Assembly: GCA_030949555.1 (NCBI GenBank)
Contig: JAUZSJ010000014.1
Coordinates: 1-34,434, forward strand
Source of the DNA: Persephonella sp.
GTDB lineage: Bacteria; Aquificota; Aquificia; Aquificales; Hydrogenothermaceae
Direction: 5' to 3'
DNA length: 34,434 nucleotides
Under the pieces are notes generated by a model that searched no databases, was not told the DNA's origin, and was given only the letters and a program-made list of their open reading frames with translations. Positions 11,250 through 19,539 of the stretch are shown one piece after another. The translations under genes were made by a program, and so were the position numbers. Each line of letters starts with the position of its first letter. Positions within the stretch are counted from its first letter, which is position 1.

Positions 11250-11915
11250 GTGAAATCAAAACATCTAATGGAGGAAGCTTTGGAAGGGCTCTATACTCAC
11301 CACATACTGATGGCACTACTTATACTTATTGTTATTCCTGTAGCTTTTTCTGTTGTTGCAAAAAAGCCATCTCTTGTTCCAACTCCAGTTCAGAACCTTT
11401 TTGAGATGTATATAGAGTTTGTTGATAATATGCTGAAAGAACAGATGGGAAAGGAAGGTAGAAAATTTTTCCCATTAGTTGCAGGTCTGGGACTGTTTAT
11501 ATTTTTTGGTAATCTTCTTGGCATGATACCGGGATTTGAGTCTTACACTGCAAACATAAACACTACTCTGGCACTTGCTCTGATGGTATTCTTTCTGTAT
11601 AACTACTTAGGCTTTAAAAAGCACGGAATGTCCTATCTGAAGCATTTCATGGGGCCTATTCCTGCTGCAGCGCCTATATTTTTTATAATAGAAATCATAT
11701 CTCACATAAGCAGGCCTATAACTCTTGCCCTTCGTCTGTTTGCGAACATGACAGGTGGAGAGCTGATAACTGTTGTTTTGATAATGCTCATTCCATTTCT
11801 TATTCCTCTACCTATTATGGTTGTTCACCTTATTGCAGTGTTCCTACAGACATACGTATTTATGATACTGACTACTGTTTACATAGCTGGAGCTCTTGTT
11901 GATGAAGCTCACTAA
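11250..11915 (+). CDS. atpB: ATP synthase Fo subunit a
   Basis: Membrane stator subunit forming the proton half-channels against the c-ring. The frame is intact at 221 residues, with five to six hydrophobic segments. The hallmark is PITLALRLFANMTGGELI in the fourth helix, containing the essential Arg facing the c-ring Glu; VHLIAVFLQTYVFMILTTVYIAGA is the last membrane segment. The start is uncertain: GTG at 11250 would make the mRNA nearly leaderless from the predicted promoter, and ATG at 11268 (MEEALEGLYTHH) has no clear Shine-Dalgarno either. This Fo gene is about 8.5 kb from the F1 genes, so the ATP synthase operon is split. A USP-family gene follows after 11 nt. Confidence 0.96.
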   Translation: MKSKHLMEEALEGLYTHHILMALLILIVIPVAFSVVAKKPSLVPTPVQNLFEMYIEFVDNMLKEQMGKEGRKFFPLVAGLGLFIFFGNLLGMIPGFESYTANINTTLALALMVFFLYNYLGFKKHGMSYLKHFMGPIPAAAPIFFIIEIISHISRPITLALRLFANMTGGELITVVLIMLIPFLIPLPIMVVHLIAVFLQTYVFMILTTVYIAGALVDEAH

Positions 11916-11926
11916 AGGAGAATGAG

Positions 11927-12319
11927 ATGGAGATAAATAGAATTCTTGTGTGTGTAGACCTGACTCCTCTGTCTCTGAAGGCGTTAGAATGGGCAAAATT
12001 TTTAGCCCAGAAACTAAGCGCAGAATTAGTTGTATTCCATGAGTTAGAAGATGTTTACACTATGATAAAAACAAGCACATCTTTTGGAATGCCTGCGTCT
12101 CCAGACCTTAAGGAAAGAGCAGAAAAAAATGTGATGGATAAGATAACCCCACTATTGAAGGGTTGTGAAAATTACAGAATCGTTATAGAAGCTAAAGGGA
12201 AAACAGCAAATAGGCTTATTGATGTCGTAAAAGAAGAGAAGCCGGAGCTTACGGTTGTAACAGTGGATTATGAAAGGATTGTGACAAAGTTAGATTCACA
12301 GACGTTAGTAATAAAATAA
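11927..12319 (+). CDS. Universal stress protein family protein within the Fo cluster
   Basis: A 130-residue small alpha/beta protein with the USP N-terminus (NRILVCVDLTPLSLKALEWA, then KFLAQKLSAELVVFHELED), where the Asp after the first strand normally contacts nucleotide. The C-terminal part (LTVVTVDYERIVTKLDSQTL) lacks the usual G-x2-G-x9-G-S/T ATP-binding loop, so this is probably a non-ATP-binding or divergent member. The start ATG at 11927 follows AAAGGAG at good spacing. It sits 11 nt after atpB and 25 nt before atpE, where an Fo operon would normally carry only Fo genes. It is therefore cotranscribed with proton-channel subunits, and a role in ATP synthase assembly or energy sensing is conceivable but unproven. 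Confidence 0.8.
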   Translation: MEINRILVCVDLTPLSLKALEWAKFLAQKLSAELVVFHELEDVYTMIKTSTSFGMPASPDLKERAEKNVMDKITPLLKGCENYRIVIEAKGKTANRLIDVVKEEKPELTVVTVDYERIVTKLDSQTLVIK

Positions 12320-12344
12320 AATACAGAAGGAGGTTTTTACGGTA

Positions 12345-12697
12345 ATGAAGAAATACTCTACAGTTTTCCTGATGCTCTTAATGGTTGCAGGAGCTCTGTC
12401 GTCTGCTTTTGCAGGAGAAGGTTCTGACGCACTTGCAAGAGCAGTATTTTACGGTGGAGTTGCTATAGGAGCTGGAGTTGCGATTGGAGCTGCTGCAGGA
12501 GGTGGTGCTGCTGGATTAGGTAATGCGATAAGGGGTGTTCTTGAAGGGATGGCAAGAAATCCAAACATGGGTGGAAAGCTCCTCACAACAATGTTTATCG
12601 GTATGGCACTGATAGAAACATTTGTTCTCACGGACTGCTCATTGCAATCATATTCATCTTTACAGGAATATTTGACGCTAAATTTTTAGGACATTAA
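12345..12697 (+). CDS. atpE: ATP synthase Fo subunit c with N-terminal signal-like peptide
   Basis: Proton-carrying c-ring subunit, about 117 residues after one correction. Residues 1-23 (MKKYSTVFLMLLMVAGALSS ending AFA) form a typical cleavable signal peptide, followed by two transmembrane helices. Helix 1 is rich in Gly/Ala (AIGAGVAIGAAAGGGAAGLG); the polar loop is GMARNPNMGG; helix 2 has FIGMALIETFVL with the ion-binding Glu. The frame breaks at 12629-12631 where a T is missing (CTCACGGA for expected CTCTACGGA); the rest reads GLLIAIIFIFTGIFDAKFLG to the TAA at 12695-12697. The start ATG follows GGAGG. A signal-bearing c subunit is known in Aquifex, consistent with the proposed lineage. 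A terminator follows. Confidence 0.94.
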
Positions 12698-12718
12698 AAG
12701 TATTTGATAAACAGTTAT

Positions 12719-12757
12719 AGAGGGCGTGCATATCCTTATGCATACTGCCCTCTTTTA
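12719..12757 (+). terminator. Rho-independent terminator after atpE
   Basis: Outer stem AGAGGGC (12719-12725) pairs with GCCCTCT (12747-12753); inner stem TGCATA (12727-12732) pairs with TATGCA (12738-12743); a T-rich tract follows (TTTTATTTTTT). It separates the Fo cluster from rpmH, leaving only about 20 nt for the rpmH leader, so some read-through or an overlapping promoter is likely. Confidence 0.88.
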
Positions 12758-12779
12758 TTTTTTAACGAGGAGGTAAGAG

Positions 12780-12920
12780 ATGTCAGGTAAAGTGCAGAAC
12801 AGAATATCAAATAAAAAGAGAAAGAGAACTTCAGGGTTTTTAGCAAGAAAGAGAACAAAATCCGGAAGGAGGATTCTTGCAAGAAGAAGGGCTAAAGGAA
12901 GAAAGAGACTGGCTGCCTGA
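12780..12920 (+). CDS. rpmH: 50S ribosomal protein L34
   Basis: A 46-residue, very basic protein that reads [20 protein letters not shown] and ends GRKRLAA. The central [18 protein letters not shown] and final [11 protein letters not shown] segments are the L34 family core. The start ATG at 12780 is preceded by GAGGAGG with proper spacing. The N-terminus is a few residues longer than the usual MKRT-type start. rnpA starts 3 nt after the stop, the near-universal rpmH-rnpA arrangement. Confidence 0.95.
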   Translation: MSGKVQNRISNKKRKRTSGFLARKRTKSGRRILARRRAKGRKRLAA

Positions 12921-12923
12921 TTG

Positions 12924-13250
12924 ATGGAAACATTAAAAAACAGAGAGGTAAAGAATCTGTTAAAAACCGGAAATGTTTTAAAGACAGAGCATTTAATTAT
13001 CATATACTCCCGGAACAATTTGGGAAAACCAAGGTTTGCTTTTATTGCATCTAAAAAGTTTTCAAAGAAGGCTGTTGAGAGAAACAGAGCAAAAAGGCTG
13101 TTGAGAGAAGCATTGAGACTGTATGGCAGGTCTATAGGAAGTGCAAGCTGCGATGTGGCACTTATACCAAAAAGAAGTGTGTTAAACATAAAAGTGTGGC
13201 ATTTAAAGAACGATATAACCTATCTGGCTGAAAAACTGAAAAAATGCTGA
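12924..13250 (+). CDS. rnpA: Ribonuclease P protein component
   Basis: Protein subunit of RNase P, which removes 5' leaders from pre-tRNAs with the M1 RNA. It is 108 residues, basic, with the family signature [15 protein letters not shown] (the RNR motif) and [18 protein letters not shown] before it. I choose ATG 12924 over the in-frame TTG at 12921. It lies 3 nt after rpmH and its end overlaps yidD by 7 nt, so the genes are probably coupled. Confidence 0.95.
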   Translation: METLKNREVKNLLKTGNVLKTEHLIIIYSRNNLGKPRFAFIASKKFSKKAVERNRAKRLLREALRLYGRSIGSASCDVALIPKRSVLNIKVWHLKNDITYLAEKLKKC

Positions 13251-13453
13251 AAAAGAATGTAGTCAGGTTGCTAAAACTGTATCAGAAGTTTATTTCGCCC
13301 CTTTATCCGGCAAGCTGTCGTTACTATCCAACCTGTTCACAGTATAGTGTAGAGGCTGTAGAGAAATACGGCGTTTTTAAAGGAATTTTAAAGTCCCTCT
13401 GGAGGATTCTAAGGTGCAATCCTTTTTCCAGAGGGGGTGTAGATAAACCATAG
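13244..13453 (+). CDS. yidD: Membrane protein insertion efficiency factor YidD
   Basis: A 69-residue protein of the YidD family, thought to aid YidC-dependent membrane insertion. It contains [20 protein letters not shown] followed by [16 protein letters not shown] and [12 protein letters not shown], all diagnostic, with the three conserved Cys. The ATG overlaps the end of rnpA by 7 nt. yidC follows, as in most bacteria. Confidence 0.96.
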   Translation: MLKKNVVRLLKLYQKFISPLYPASCRYYPTCSQYSVEAVEKYGVFKGILKSLWRILRCNPFSRGGVDKP

Positions 13454-13466
13454 AGAGAGGTAGTTG

Positions 13467-15071
13467 ATGAATCAGGAAACAGACCTTCAAAAGAGGATGT
13501 TTATATTTTTCATTGTTGTTGCGGTACTTATGATAGGATACTCTGTTTTGAGCTCTTACTACTTTTCAAAAGAAAAGCCGGTCGCTGAAAAAAAATCTGA
13601 TATTCAGACAGCTCAGAAAAAGCAGGAAACGGCTGTCTCTGAGACAAAAAAACAGAAAACTCAGACTGTTGTATCCTACTCAGGAGGAAGTTTTAATCTT
13701 CTGTTAGGCAGTAGGAGGGTAAACACTGACAGTCTAAAAAACATAGTAACAGTCAGAACAGATTTTGGAGAAGTAAAGTTCTCTAAGGTTGGTGGAAGAG
13801 TAGTCTCCATATATGTGGATAAATACAGAACAGACATTATAAGTGATTTTGCCAAAAACAACAGAATATTTCCCACAGAGATAATAACCACCAATCCCCA
13901 ACTAACAGCCCTCATAAACTTCTCAGAGTATAGCTTTAAAAAAGAAGGAAACAGTTATATCTTCACACTGAAAAAAGACGGTATAAAAGTAGAAAAAAGA
14001 TTTGTATTTGAGAACTCTGTTTTTTCTCTCAAAATAAAAACAGAAGGTTTAGAAAAAGAAGGAATCGCCATAATAAATGGCATAGTTCTGACGGAGAACA
14101 CCAGTGCCTTCGGACATTCGGGAGCTATAATAAAGACTGATAAAGAGCTTATAAAAATAGATGCTGACATAGACAGGGAACAGATAATAAGGGGAAACAT
14201 TCTGTGGGCAGGGGAAGAAAACAAATACTTTATTCAGCTTTTAGCAACAAAAAATGGCTTTAACACTACCCACGTAATCCCTGTTGCAGAGGAAAAGACA
14301 GTTGTTATTTCTGAAATCTCCCCAGAGATAGAGGGCTTTTTCTTTGGAGGACCAAAGCTTCACTCCCTTTTAGAATCTATCACTGAAAATTATAAAAAAA
14401 GCTGAGGAAAAGATTTAGCATTAGAAGAAAGTGTTGACTTTGGCATATTTGGAATACTTGGTAAACCTCTCTTTATAGTTCTTCATTTCTTCTATAACTT
14501 TACCCATAACTGGGGAGTAGCAATAATACTTCTGACTGTTGTAATCAGAATAATATTTTTCCCTCTGAACCACAAAAGCTTAAAGGCAATGAAAAAGATG
14601 GCTGACCTTGCCCCTGAGATAAAAAAACTCCAGAAAAAGTATAAAGACGACCCTCAGAAACTTCAGCAGGAGATGATGAAACTGTATGCAGAGCACGGGG
14701 CAAATCCAATGTCAGGATGTCTTCCTATAATAGTTCAGATACCTGTTTTTATTGCCCTTTACAATGTTCTTATGGTAACTGTTGAGCTGAAAAATGCACC
14801 ATTTATCCTCTGGATTACAGACCTTTCCTCAAAAGACCCTTACTACATCCTTCCTATCCTGATGGGTCTTTCTATGATAGCACAGCAGTGGGTTACACCT
14901 TCATCAGATAAAAATCAGAAAATGATAATGTATATAATGGCTGTAGTATTTACATTTATGTTTATGAATTTTCCGTCAGGACTTGTTTTATACTGGCTTA
15001 CGAATAATATATTAGGGCTGGCTCAAGGTTACATCATCAACAGGAGTATGGGAAAATATAAAAAATCATAA
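13467..15071 (+). CDS. yidC: Membrane protein insertase YidC (OxaA), with internal break
   Basis: About 534 residues. The N-terminal membrane anchor (MFIFFIVVAVLMIGYSVLSS) is followed by a Lys/Glu-rich linker, a large periplasmic beta domain (about 70-300) and the conserved five-helix insertase core beginning FGILGKPLFIVLHFFY. The core includes NHKSLKAMKKMADLAPEIKK, NPMSGCLPIIVQIPVFIALY and FMFMNFPSGLVLYWLTNN. An in-frame TGA at 14403-14405 interrupts the linker between periplasmic and core domains; two compensating single-base errors (one A too many just before it, one A too few just after) restore KKAEEKDLALEESVDFG. ATG 13467 follows GAGAGAGG. mnmE begins 2 nt after the stop. Confidence 0.94.
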
Positions 15072-15073
15072 CT

Positions 15074-16423
15074 ATGTATGTAAAGGATACTATCGTCGCT
15101 AACGCAACACCGCTTATTCCTTCAGCTGTAGCAGTAATAAGGATAAGCGGTGAAAAGGCTCTTTCAATAGGTGAAAAGTTGTTCACCCTTCCAGAAAAGG
15201 TAGAGGAAAGGAAAGCCTATTACGGCAGGATAAAAGACAGGAAGGGTGAGGTGATAGATGAAGGGTTACTGCTGTTTTTTAAAGCTCCCCGGAGTTTTAC
15301 CGGTGAAGATGTGGTAGAGATATACCCTCATGGAAGTGTTCCTGTTGTAAAAAAGATACTACAGGAAGCTGTGTATTTTGGAGCAAGACTTGCAGAGCCG
15401 GGAGAGTTTACCAAAAGGGCATTTTTAAACGGCAAGATAGACCTTACACAGGCCGAAGCTATTGCTGAGCTGATAGAAGCAAAAACAGAGAGAGCAACAA
15501 AATCTGCTGTAAATTTGCTTGAAGGAAAACTGTCAGAAAAAGTAAAACAGCTCAGAGAGGAACTTATGCATTTGATTTCTCTCATTGAAGCAGAGATAAA
15601 CTTCCCGGAAGATGTGGAAGAGATTGAAGAAGAAACCATTAAAAGGGATTTAAAATCTGTTTTAAATAAAATAGAAGAACTGCTTAAAACATACAGAAAA
15701 GGAGAGATAATCAGGGAAGGAATAAAGTTAGCCATCGTTGGAAGACCTAATGTGGGTAAATCTTCCCTTTTCAATGCATTTGTAGGATACGAGAGGGCTA
15801 TTGTTTCTGAGTTTGGAGGAACAACGAGGGATTTTTTAGAAGAAAACCTTTCCATAAAAGGAATACCTGTAAAACTCCTTGATACTGCAGGAATAAGAAA
15901 AACAGAGAACAGGATTGAGCAGATAGGTATTGAAAAAGCATTAGAGAAGATAGAAGAAGCAGATGTTGTTCTGTTTGTTTTTGATTTAAGTGAAGGTATA
16001 ACAGAAGAAGATATGGAGATTTACGAAAAGGTGAAGAATAAAAATCCTATAATAGTTGGAAACAAACTTGATTTAATACTTGATAAAAAAGAGAAAAAGT
16101 ATTATTTTAAAGATGTAATACCTGTTAGTAGCAAAACACTGCAAAATTTTGACCAGTTAGAGGAGAAAATTCTTCAAAAACTAAATCTATTAGAGGAAGC
16201 AGATACAGATATTTATATCAATCTCAGACATTATGAACTGCTTAAAAAAGCAAAAGAAGTTATAGAAGAAGTTTTGAAAGAGATTGAATATTTACTGTCA
16301 AACAGGGAAATACTTATGCTTGAAATCTCAGAAGCAGTTAAAGCCCTTGAAGAAATCACAGGGGAGATAACAACAGAAGATATTTTAGGAAACATATTCA
16401 GCAGATTCTGTATAGGAAAATAA
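15074..16423 (+). CDS. mnmE: tRNA uridine-5-carboxymethylaminomethyl modification GTPase MnmE
   Basis: With MnmG it modifies U34 of tRNAs reading NNA/NNG codons. The frame is intact at 449 residues. The N-terminal folate-binding domain starts DTIVANATPL and includes PRSFTGEDVVEIYPHGS; the helical domain includes EPGEFTKRAFLNGKIDLTQA. The G domain carries GRPNVGKSSLFNAF (P-loop), GGTTRDFLEE (switch), DTAGIRKT (G3) and a GNKLDL motif (G4, with Gly in place of the first residue of NKxD context). The C-terminus is FCIGK with the catalytic Cys446. It follows yidC after 2 nt, the usual end of the rpmH-rnpA-yidD-yidC-mnmE string. Confidence 0.97.
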   Translation: MYVKDTIVANATPLIPSAVAVIRISGEKALSIGEKLFTLPEKVEERKAYYGRIKDRKGEVIDEGLLLFFKAPRSFTGEDVVEIYPHGSVPVVKKILQEAVYFGARLAEPGEFTKRAFLNGKIDLTQAEAIAELIEAKTERATKSAVNLLEGKLSEKVKQLREELMHLISLIEAEINFPEDVEEIEEETIKRDLKSVLNKIEELLKTYRKGEIIREGIKLAIVGRPNVGKSSLFNAFVGYERAIVSEFGGTTRDFLEENLSIKGIPVKLLDTAGIRKTENRIEQIGIEKALEKIEEADVVLFVFDLSEGITEEDMEIYEKVKNKNPIIVGNKLDLILDKKEKKYYFKDVIPVSSKTLQNFDQLEEKILQKLNLLEEADTDIYINLRHYELLKKAKEVIEEVLKEIEYLLSNREILMLEISEAVKALEEITGEITTEDILGNIFSRFCIGK

Positions 16424-16451
16424 AAAACAATAGAGGAGGTTCATATAAATC

Positions 16452-17721
16452 ATGGCAATTACAGCACTTTCTGTTGAAGAACTGAAAAAGATGACCCTTC
16501 AGGAACTTCAGAGGTTAGGTAAAGAGATAGGACTTCAGAGAACAACAGGATTGAAAAAACAGGAACTTATAGCAAGAATATTAGAAAAAAAAGCTCAGGA
16601 AGAAGGACTGAACTTTATAAGGAGGTTTTAGAAGTTCTCCCCGAAGGATATGGGTTTATCAGGTCTATAGAAAATAATTACGCACCCCACTCTTCTGACA
16701 TATATGTTTCCCCATCACAGATAAAGAAGTTTGGCCTCAGGACTGGAGACTACATAATCGGCATAGCAAGACTTCCAAAGGATAATGAAAAAGTACAGAG
16801 CATTAATCAAAGATAGAAGCTGTTAACACTGTTGAGCCTGAGGTTGCAAGGAAAAGACCCAGATTTGACTCCCTTACCCCTTACCATCCAACAGAGAGAT
16901 TCAACTTAGAATATGACCCATCAGACCTTTCAACAAGAGTTGTAAGCCTTATAACACCTATTGGGAAAGGACAGAGAGGGCTTATTGTTGCATCCACAAA
17001 GGCAGGAAAAACTGTTCTGATACAGAGACTTGCAAAGGCTCTGATAAAAAACCACCCAGAGACACATCTGATAATACTGCTTATAGACGAAAGGCCGGAA
17101 GAAGTTACAGAAATGAGAAGAATTGTTGGAGAGGGAGCAGAGGTTGTGGCATCAACTTTTGATGAACCTCCTGAGAGACATATGCACGTTGCAGAACTTA
17201 TTATAGAGAGAGCCAAGAGACTTGTTGAGCTGGGACAGGATGTTGTTATACTGCTGGACTCTATGACAAGACTTGCAAGGGCATCAAATGCAATAACACC
17301 ACCTTCAGGAAGGGTTCTATCTGGTGGTTTAGAAGCAACAGCCCTCCAGAGACCTAAAAAGTTCTTTGGTGCTGCCAGAAATATAGAAGAAGGTGGAAGT
17401 CTGACTATACTGGCAACAGCTCTTGTCGAGACAGGCTCAAAAATGGATGATGTTATATTTGAGGAGTTCAAAGGGACAGGAAATATGGAACTATACCTTG
17501 ATAGAAGACTTATGGAAAGAAGGGTATTCCCAGCCATAAACATACCAAAATCTGGAACCAGAAAGGAAGAGCTGTTAGTTGAAGAATGGGAGCTCCAGAG
17601 GCTGTGGATACTGAGGAAGTTCCTCTCCACAATGGATGAGGTAGAAGCAATGGAGTTCTTACTCAGTAAGCTGTCAAAATTCAAAACAAATGAGGAATTT
17701 CTCAAATCTATGAACACTTGA
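16452..17721 (+). CDS. rho: Transcription termination factor Rho (frame-interrupted)
   Basis: Homohexameric RNA helicase that terminates transcription; about 422 residues after corrections. An N-terminal SAP-like helical domain ([20 protein letters not shown]) is followed by the cold-shock RNA-binding domain ([31 protein letters not shown]). The RecA-like motor has [12 protein letters not shown] (P-loop), [38 protein letters not shown] and [20 protein letters not shown]. Frame breaks: one missing base between about 16585 and 16612 (before [13 protein letters not shown]), then an extra A in GAAAAAGT and an extra G in CAAAGATA around 16786-16815 (expected DNEKYRALIKIEAVN). Start ATG 16452 follows GAGGAGG. 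It is likely transcribed with mnmE, 28 nt upstream. Confidence 0.95.
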
Positions 17722-17806
17722 TAAGAAGCCAGTCAAAATATTAAAATATACGTTTGCCTGATTTTTGTTCAGGTATATATTAAAGGACGGAAAAGGAGGT
17801 AGAACA

Positions 17807-18007
17807 TTGAAAAAAGGAATACATCCAGAGCTTAAGCTCACTCATTTTGTTTGTGGTTGTGGAAATGAGTTTGACCTGCTCTCAACAAAAGGGGGAACAG
17901 TTTACCTTGAGGTGTGCAACCAGTGCCACCCATTTTATACAGGAAAACTGAAAATAAAACCATTTTTCCTTGAGATAAAAGGAGAGGCGGTACAAGAAAG
18001 TAAGTAA
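17807..18007 (+). CDS. rpmE: 50S ribosomal protein L31 (zinc-binding type)
   Basis: A 66-residue protein with the L31 core [20 protein letters not shown] and the C-terminal knuckle [15 protein letters not shown]. Cys in CGCG and CNQC form the zinc site of the C+ paralogue. The start is TTG at 17807, directly after GGAGGT at 17795-17800, because MKKGIHP is the conserved N-terminus; an upstream TTG at 17765 is not supported. The stop TAA overlaps the prfA start as TAATG. rpmE-prfA pairing is common in bacteria. Confidence 0.95.
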   Translation: MKKGIHPELKLTHFVCGCGNEFDLLSTKGGTVYLEVCNQCHPFYTGKLKIKPFFLEIKGEAVQESK

Positions 18008-19092
18008 TGCTGAATAAACATGTTCTCAGCAAACTTGAGAAGATTGAAGAAAAACTGAAGAAGTTAGAGGCAGAGCTTTCTAACCCTGACGTGTTAAAAG
18101 ACCAGAAAAAGTTACAGCAGATTGCAAAGGAGCACAAAGAGACAGAGCATCTATATAAGCTATATAAAGAGTATAAACAGGTAGAGAAAGAGATAAAGGA
18201 AACAAAATCTCTCCTCAGCTCTCCAGATGAGGAGATGAGAGTTTTAGCTGAAGAGGAGCTGAAAAATCTCCAGAGAAAAAAAGAGGAGTTAGAAAAAGAG
18301 ATACAGCTCCAGCTCCTTCCTAAAGACCCAAACGATGAAAAGAATGTGATTTTAGAGATAAGACAGGGGGCAGGTGGAGAAGAGGCTGCCCTTTTTGCAG
18401 CAGAGCTATTCAGAATGTATCAGAGATATGCAGAAAGACACGGCTGGAAGGTGGAAGTCCTCAGTATGCATCCTACTGACAGGGGAGGTATAAAGGAAGT
18501 TATTGCTCTGATAAAAGGGAAAGGAGCTTATTCAAGACTGAAGTTTGAGAGCGGTGTCCACAGGGTCCAGAGAGTTCCAGAAACAGAAAGCTCAGGAAGA
18601 ATACACACATCAACAGCTACAGTTGCTGTTTTACCTGAAGCTGAAGAAGTGGATGTGGAAATAAAGCCAGAGGAACTGAAGATTGAAACAATGAGAGCAT
18701 CAGGTGCAGGTGGACAGCATGTTAACACAACAGATTCAGCTGTCAGGATAACCCATATCCCAACAGGTATTGTTGTCAGCTGTCAGGATGAAAGGTCCCA
18801 GCTCCAGAACAGAGCAAAAGCTATGCAGATTTTAAGGGCAAGACTTAAAGATTACTACGATAGATTAGAAAGGCAGAAAATAGAAAAAGAGAGAAGGTCT
18901 CAGGTTGGGACAGGAGACAGGTCAGAAAAAATAAGAACTTATAACTTTCCTCAAAACAGGGTTACAGACCACAGGATAGGGTATACATCCCACAGAATCC
19001 ACGAGATACTGGACGGAGACTTAGACGAAATAATAGACAGACTTATAGCAAAGGAGCAGGAACAGAAACTTTTGGCCATAGAAAACGATTGA
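18007..19092 (+). CDS. prfA: Peptide chain release factor 1
   Basis: Recognises UAA and UAG stops and triggers peptide release. The frame is intact at 361 residues. A long N-terminal helical domain is followed by the codon-recognition region [20 protein letters not shown] (the P-x-T motif, here PET, is typical of RF1 and distinct from the SPF of RF2), and the catalytic GGQ in [39 protein letters not shown] is the usual C-terminal block. The ATG overlaps the rpmE stop by 1 nt. A tRNA-Arg gene begins 3 nt after the stop, so the tRNA probably comes from the same transcript. Confidence 0.97.
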   Translation: MLNKHVLSKLEKIEEKLKKLEAELSNPDVLKDQKKLQQIAKEHKETEHLYKLYKEYKQVEKEIKETKSLLSSPDEEMRVLAEEELKNLQRKKEELEKEIQLQLLPKDPNDEKNVILEIRQGAGGEEAALFAAELFRMYQRYAERHGWKVEVLSMHPTDRGGIKEVIALIKGKGAYSRLKFESGVHRVQRVPETESSGRIHTSTATVAVLPEAEEVDVEIKPEELKIETMRASGAGGQHVNTTDSAVRITHIPTGIVVSCQDERSQLQNRAKAMQILRARLKDYYDRLERQKIEKERRSQVGTGDRSEKIRTYNFPQNRVTDHRIGYTSHRIHEILDGDLDEIIDRLIAKEQEQKLLAIEND

Positions 19093-19095
19093 TAA

Positions 19096-19172
19096 GCGCC
19101 CGTAGCTCAACTGGATAGAGCACGTGACTACGGATCACGAGGTTGCAGGTTCGACTCCTGCCGGGCGCGCCA
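19096..19172 (+). tRNA. tRNA-Arg (anticodon ACG)
   Basis: A 77-nt cloverleaf: acceptor GCGCCCG/CGGGCGC, D-arm GCTC...GAGC, anticodon stem CGTGA/TCACG with loop CTACGGA (anticodon ACG at 19130-19132), T-arm GCAGG TTCGACT CCTGC, discriminator G and an encoded CCA (19170-19172). A34 should be edited to inosine by TadA to read CGN codons. It lies 3 nt after prfA. Confidence 0.97.
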
Positions 19173-19202
19173 GACAAAAATCATACAAAATCCTGCACTT
19201 TC

Positions 19203-19444
19203 GACTTAAACTCTATAGAAAAAGAGGAAGGTCAGTTATAGATATACTGCTGTCAGCTTTTGTTTTACTTTTGGCAAACACACAGACATCAAAAAGCAGA
19301 GACTGTTTTCATATAAATATATGTGCCTGCAGAGAAAACAGATGTATGATATTTCCAACAACATGTGTTCCAGAAAACTGGAAGATAGAAGACTTTACAA
19401 AGTGTGAAAACAGACCTGACAGAATAAAGATACCAACCCACTGA
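19203..19444 (+). CDS. Possible small secreted Cys-rich protein (start unclear)
   Basis: Reading the frame that ends in TGA at 19442-19444, a basic segment (RLKLYRKRGRSVID) precedes a hydrophobic stretch (ILLSAFVLLLA) and then a polar tail containing six cysteines in the last 55 residues (CFHINICACRENRC ... TTCVPENW ... FTKC). This looks like a signal or anchor plus a small disulfide- or metal-binding periplasmic domain. A GAGGAAGG ribosome site occurs near 19225-19235, but no normal start codon follows it in frame; the given left limit is arbitrary, inside an open stretch that continues back into the tRNA-Arg gene. A base error at the start is possible in view of the error rate in this window. 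I do not recognise the family. It could also be a chance ORF. Confidence 0.35.
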
Positions 19445-19447
19445 AAA

Positions 19448-19456
19448 TGGTATAAT
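19448..19456 (+). promoter_or_regulatory. Extended -10 before tRNA-Ala
   Basis: TGGTATAAT is an extended -10 (TGn plus a perfect TATAAT); transcription would begin only a few nt before the tRNA 5' end at 19467. No clear -35 is seen at the right spacing. Confidence 0.5.
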
Positions 19457-19466
19457 ATCTATATAA

Positions 19467-19539
19467 GGGGTCGTAGCTCAGCAGGGAGAGCGTTGCCTCG
19501 GCATGGCAAAGGTCGCGGGTTCGAATCCCGCCGACTCCA
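19467..19539 (+). tRNA. tRNA-Ala (anticodon GGC)
   Basis: A 73-nt cloverleaf without encoded CCA: acceptor GGGGTCG/CGACTCC with the G3:U70 pair that identifies alanine tRNAs, D-arm GCTC/GAGC, anticodon stem TTGCC/GGCAA with loop TCGGCAT (anticodon GGC at 19500-19502) and T-arm GCGGG TTCGAAT CCCGC, discriminator A at 19539. Position 33 is C (19499) instead of the nearly universal U. This is either a base error or a real variant. Confidence 0.94.

Noticed and set aside
10594-11316. Minus-strand 240-residue ORF over aroC
   Set aside because: Shadow of aroC; composition is Cys/Phe/Ser-rich as expected of the antisense frame.
14403-14405. Selenocysteine or programmed recoding at the in-frame TGA of yidC
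   Set aside because: No SECIS-like hairpin was evident, YidC is not a selenoprotein, and two neighbouring A-run errors explain the stop.
16881-17717. Minus-strand 278-residue ORF over rho
   Set aside because: Antisense shadow of rho; no start signal and Ser-rich composition.
17768-17785. Hairpin CCTGA...TCAGG after rho as a terminator
   Set aside because: The stem is only 5 bp, the loop is T-rich and no T run follows.
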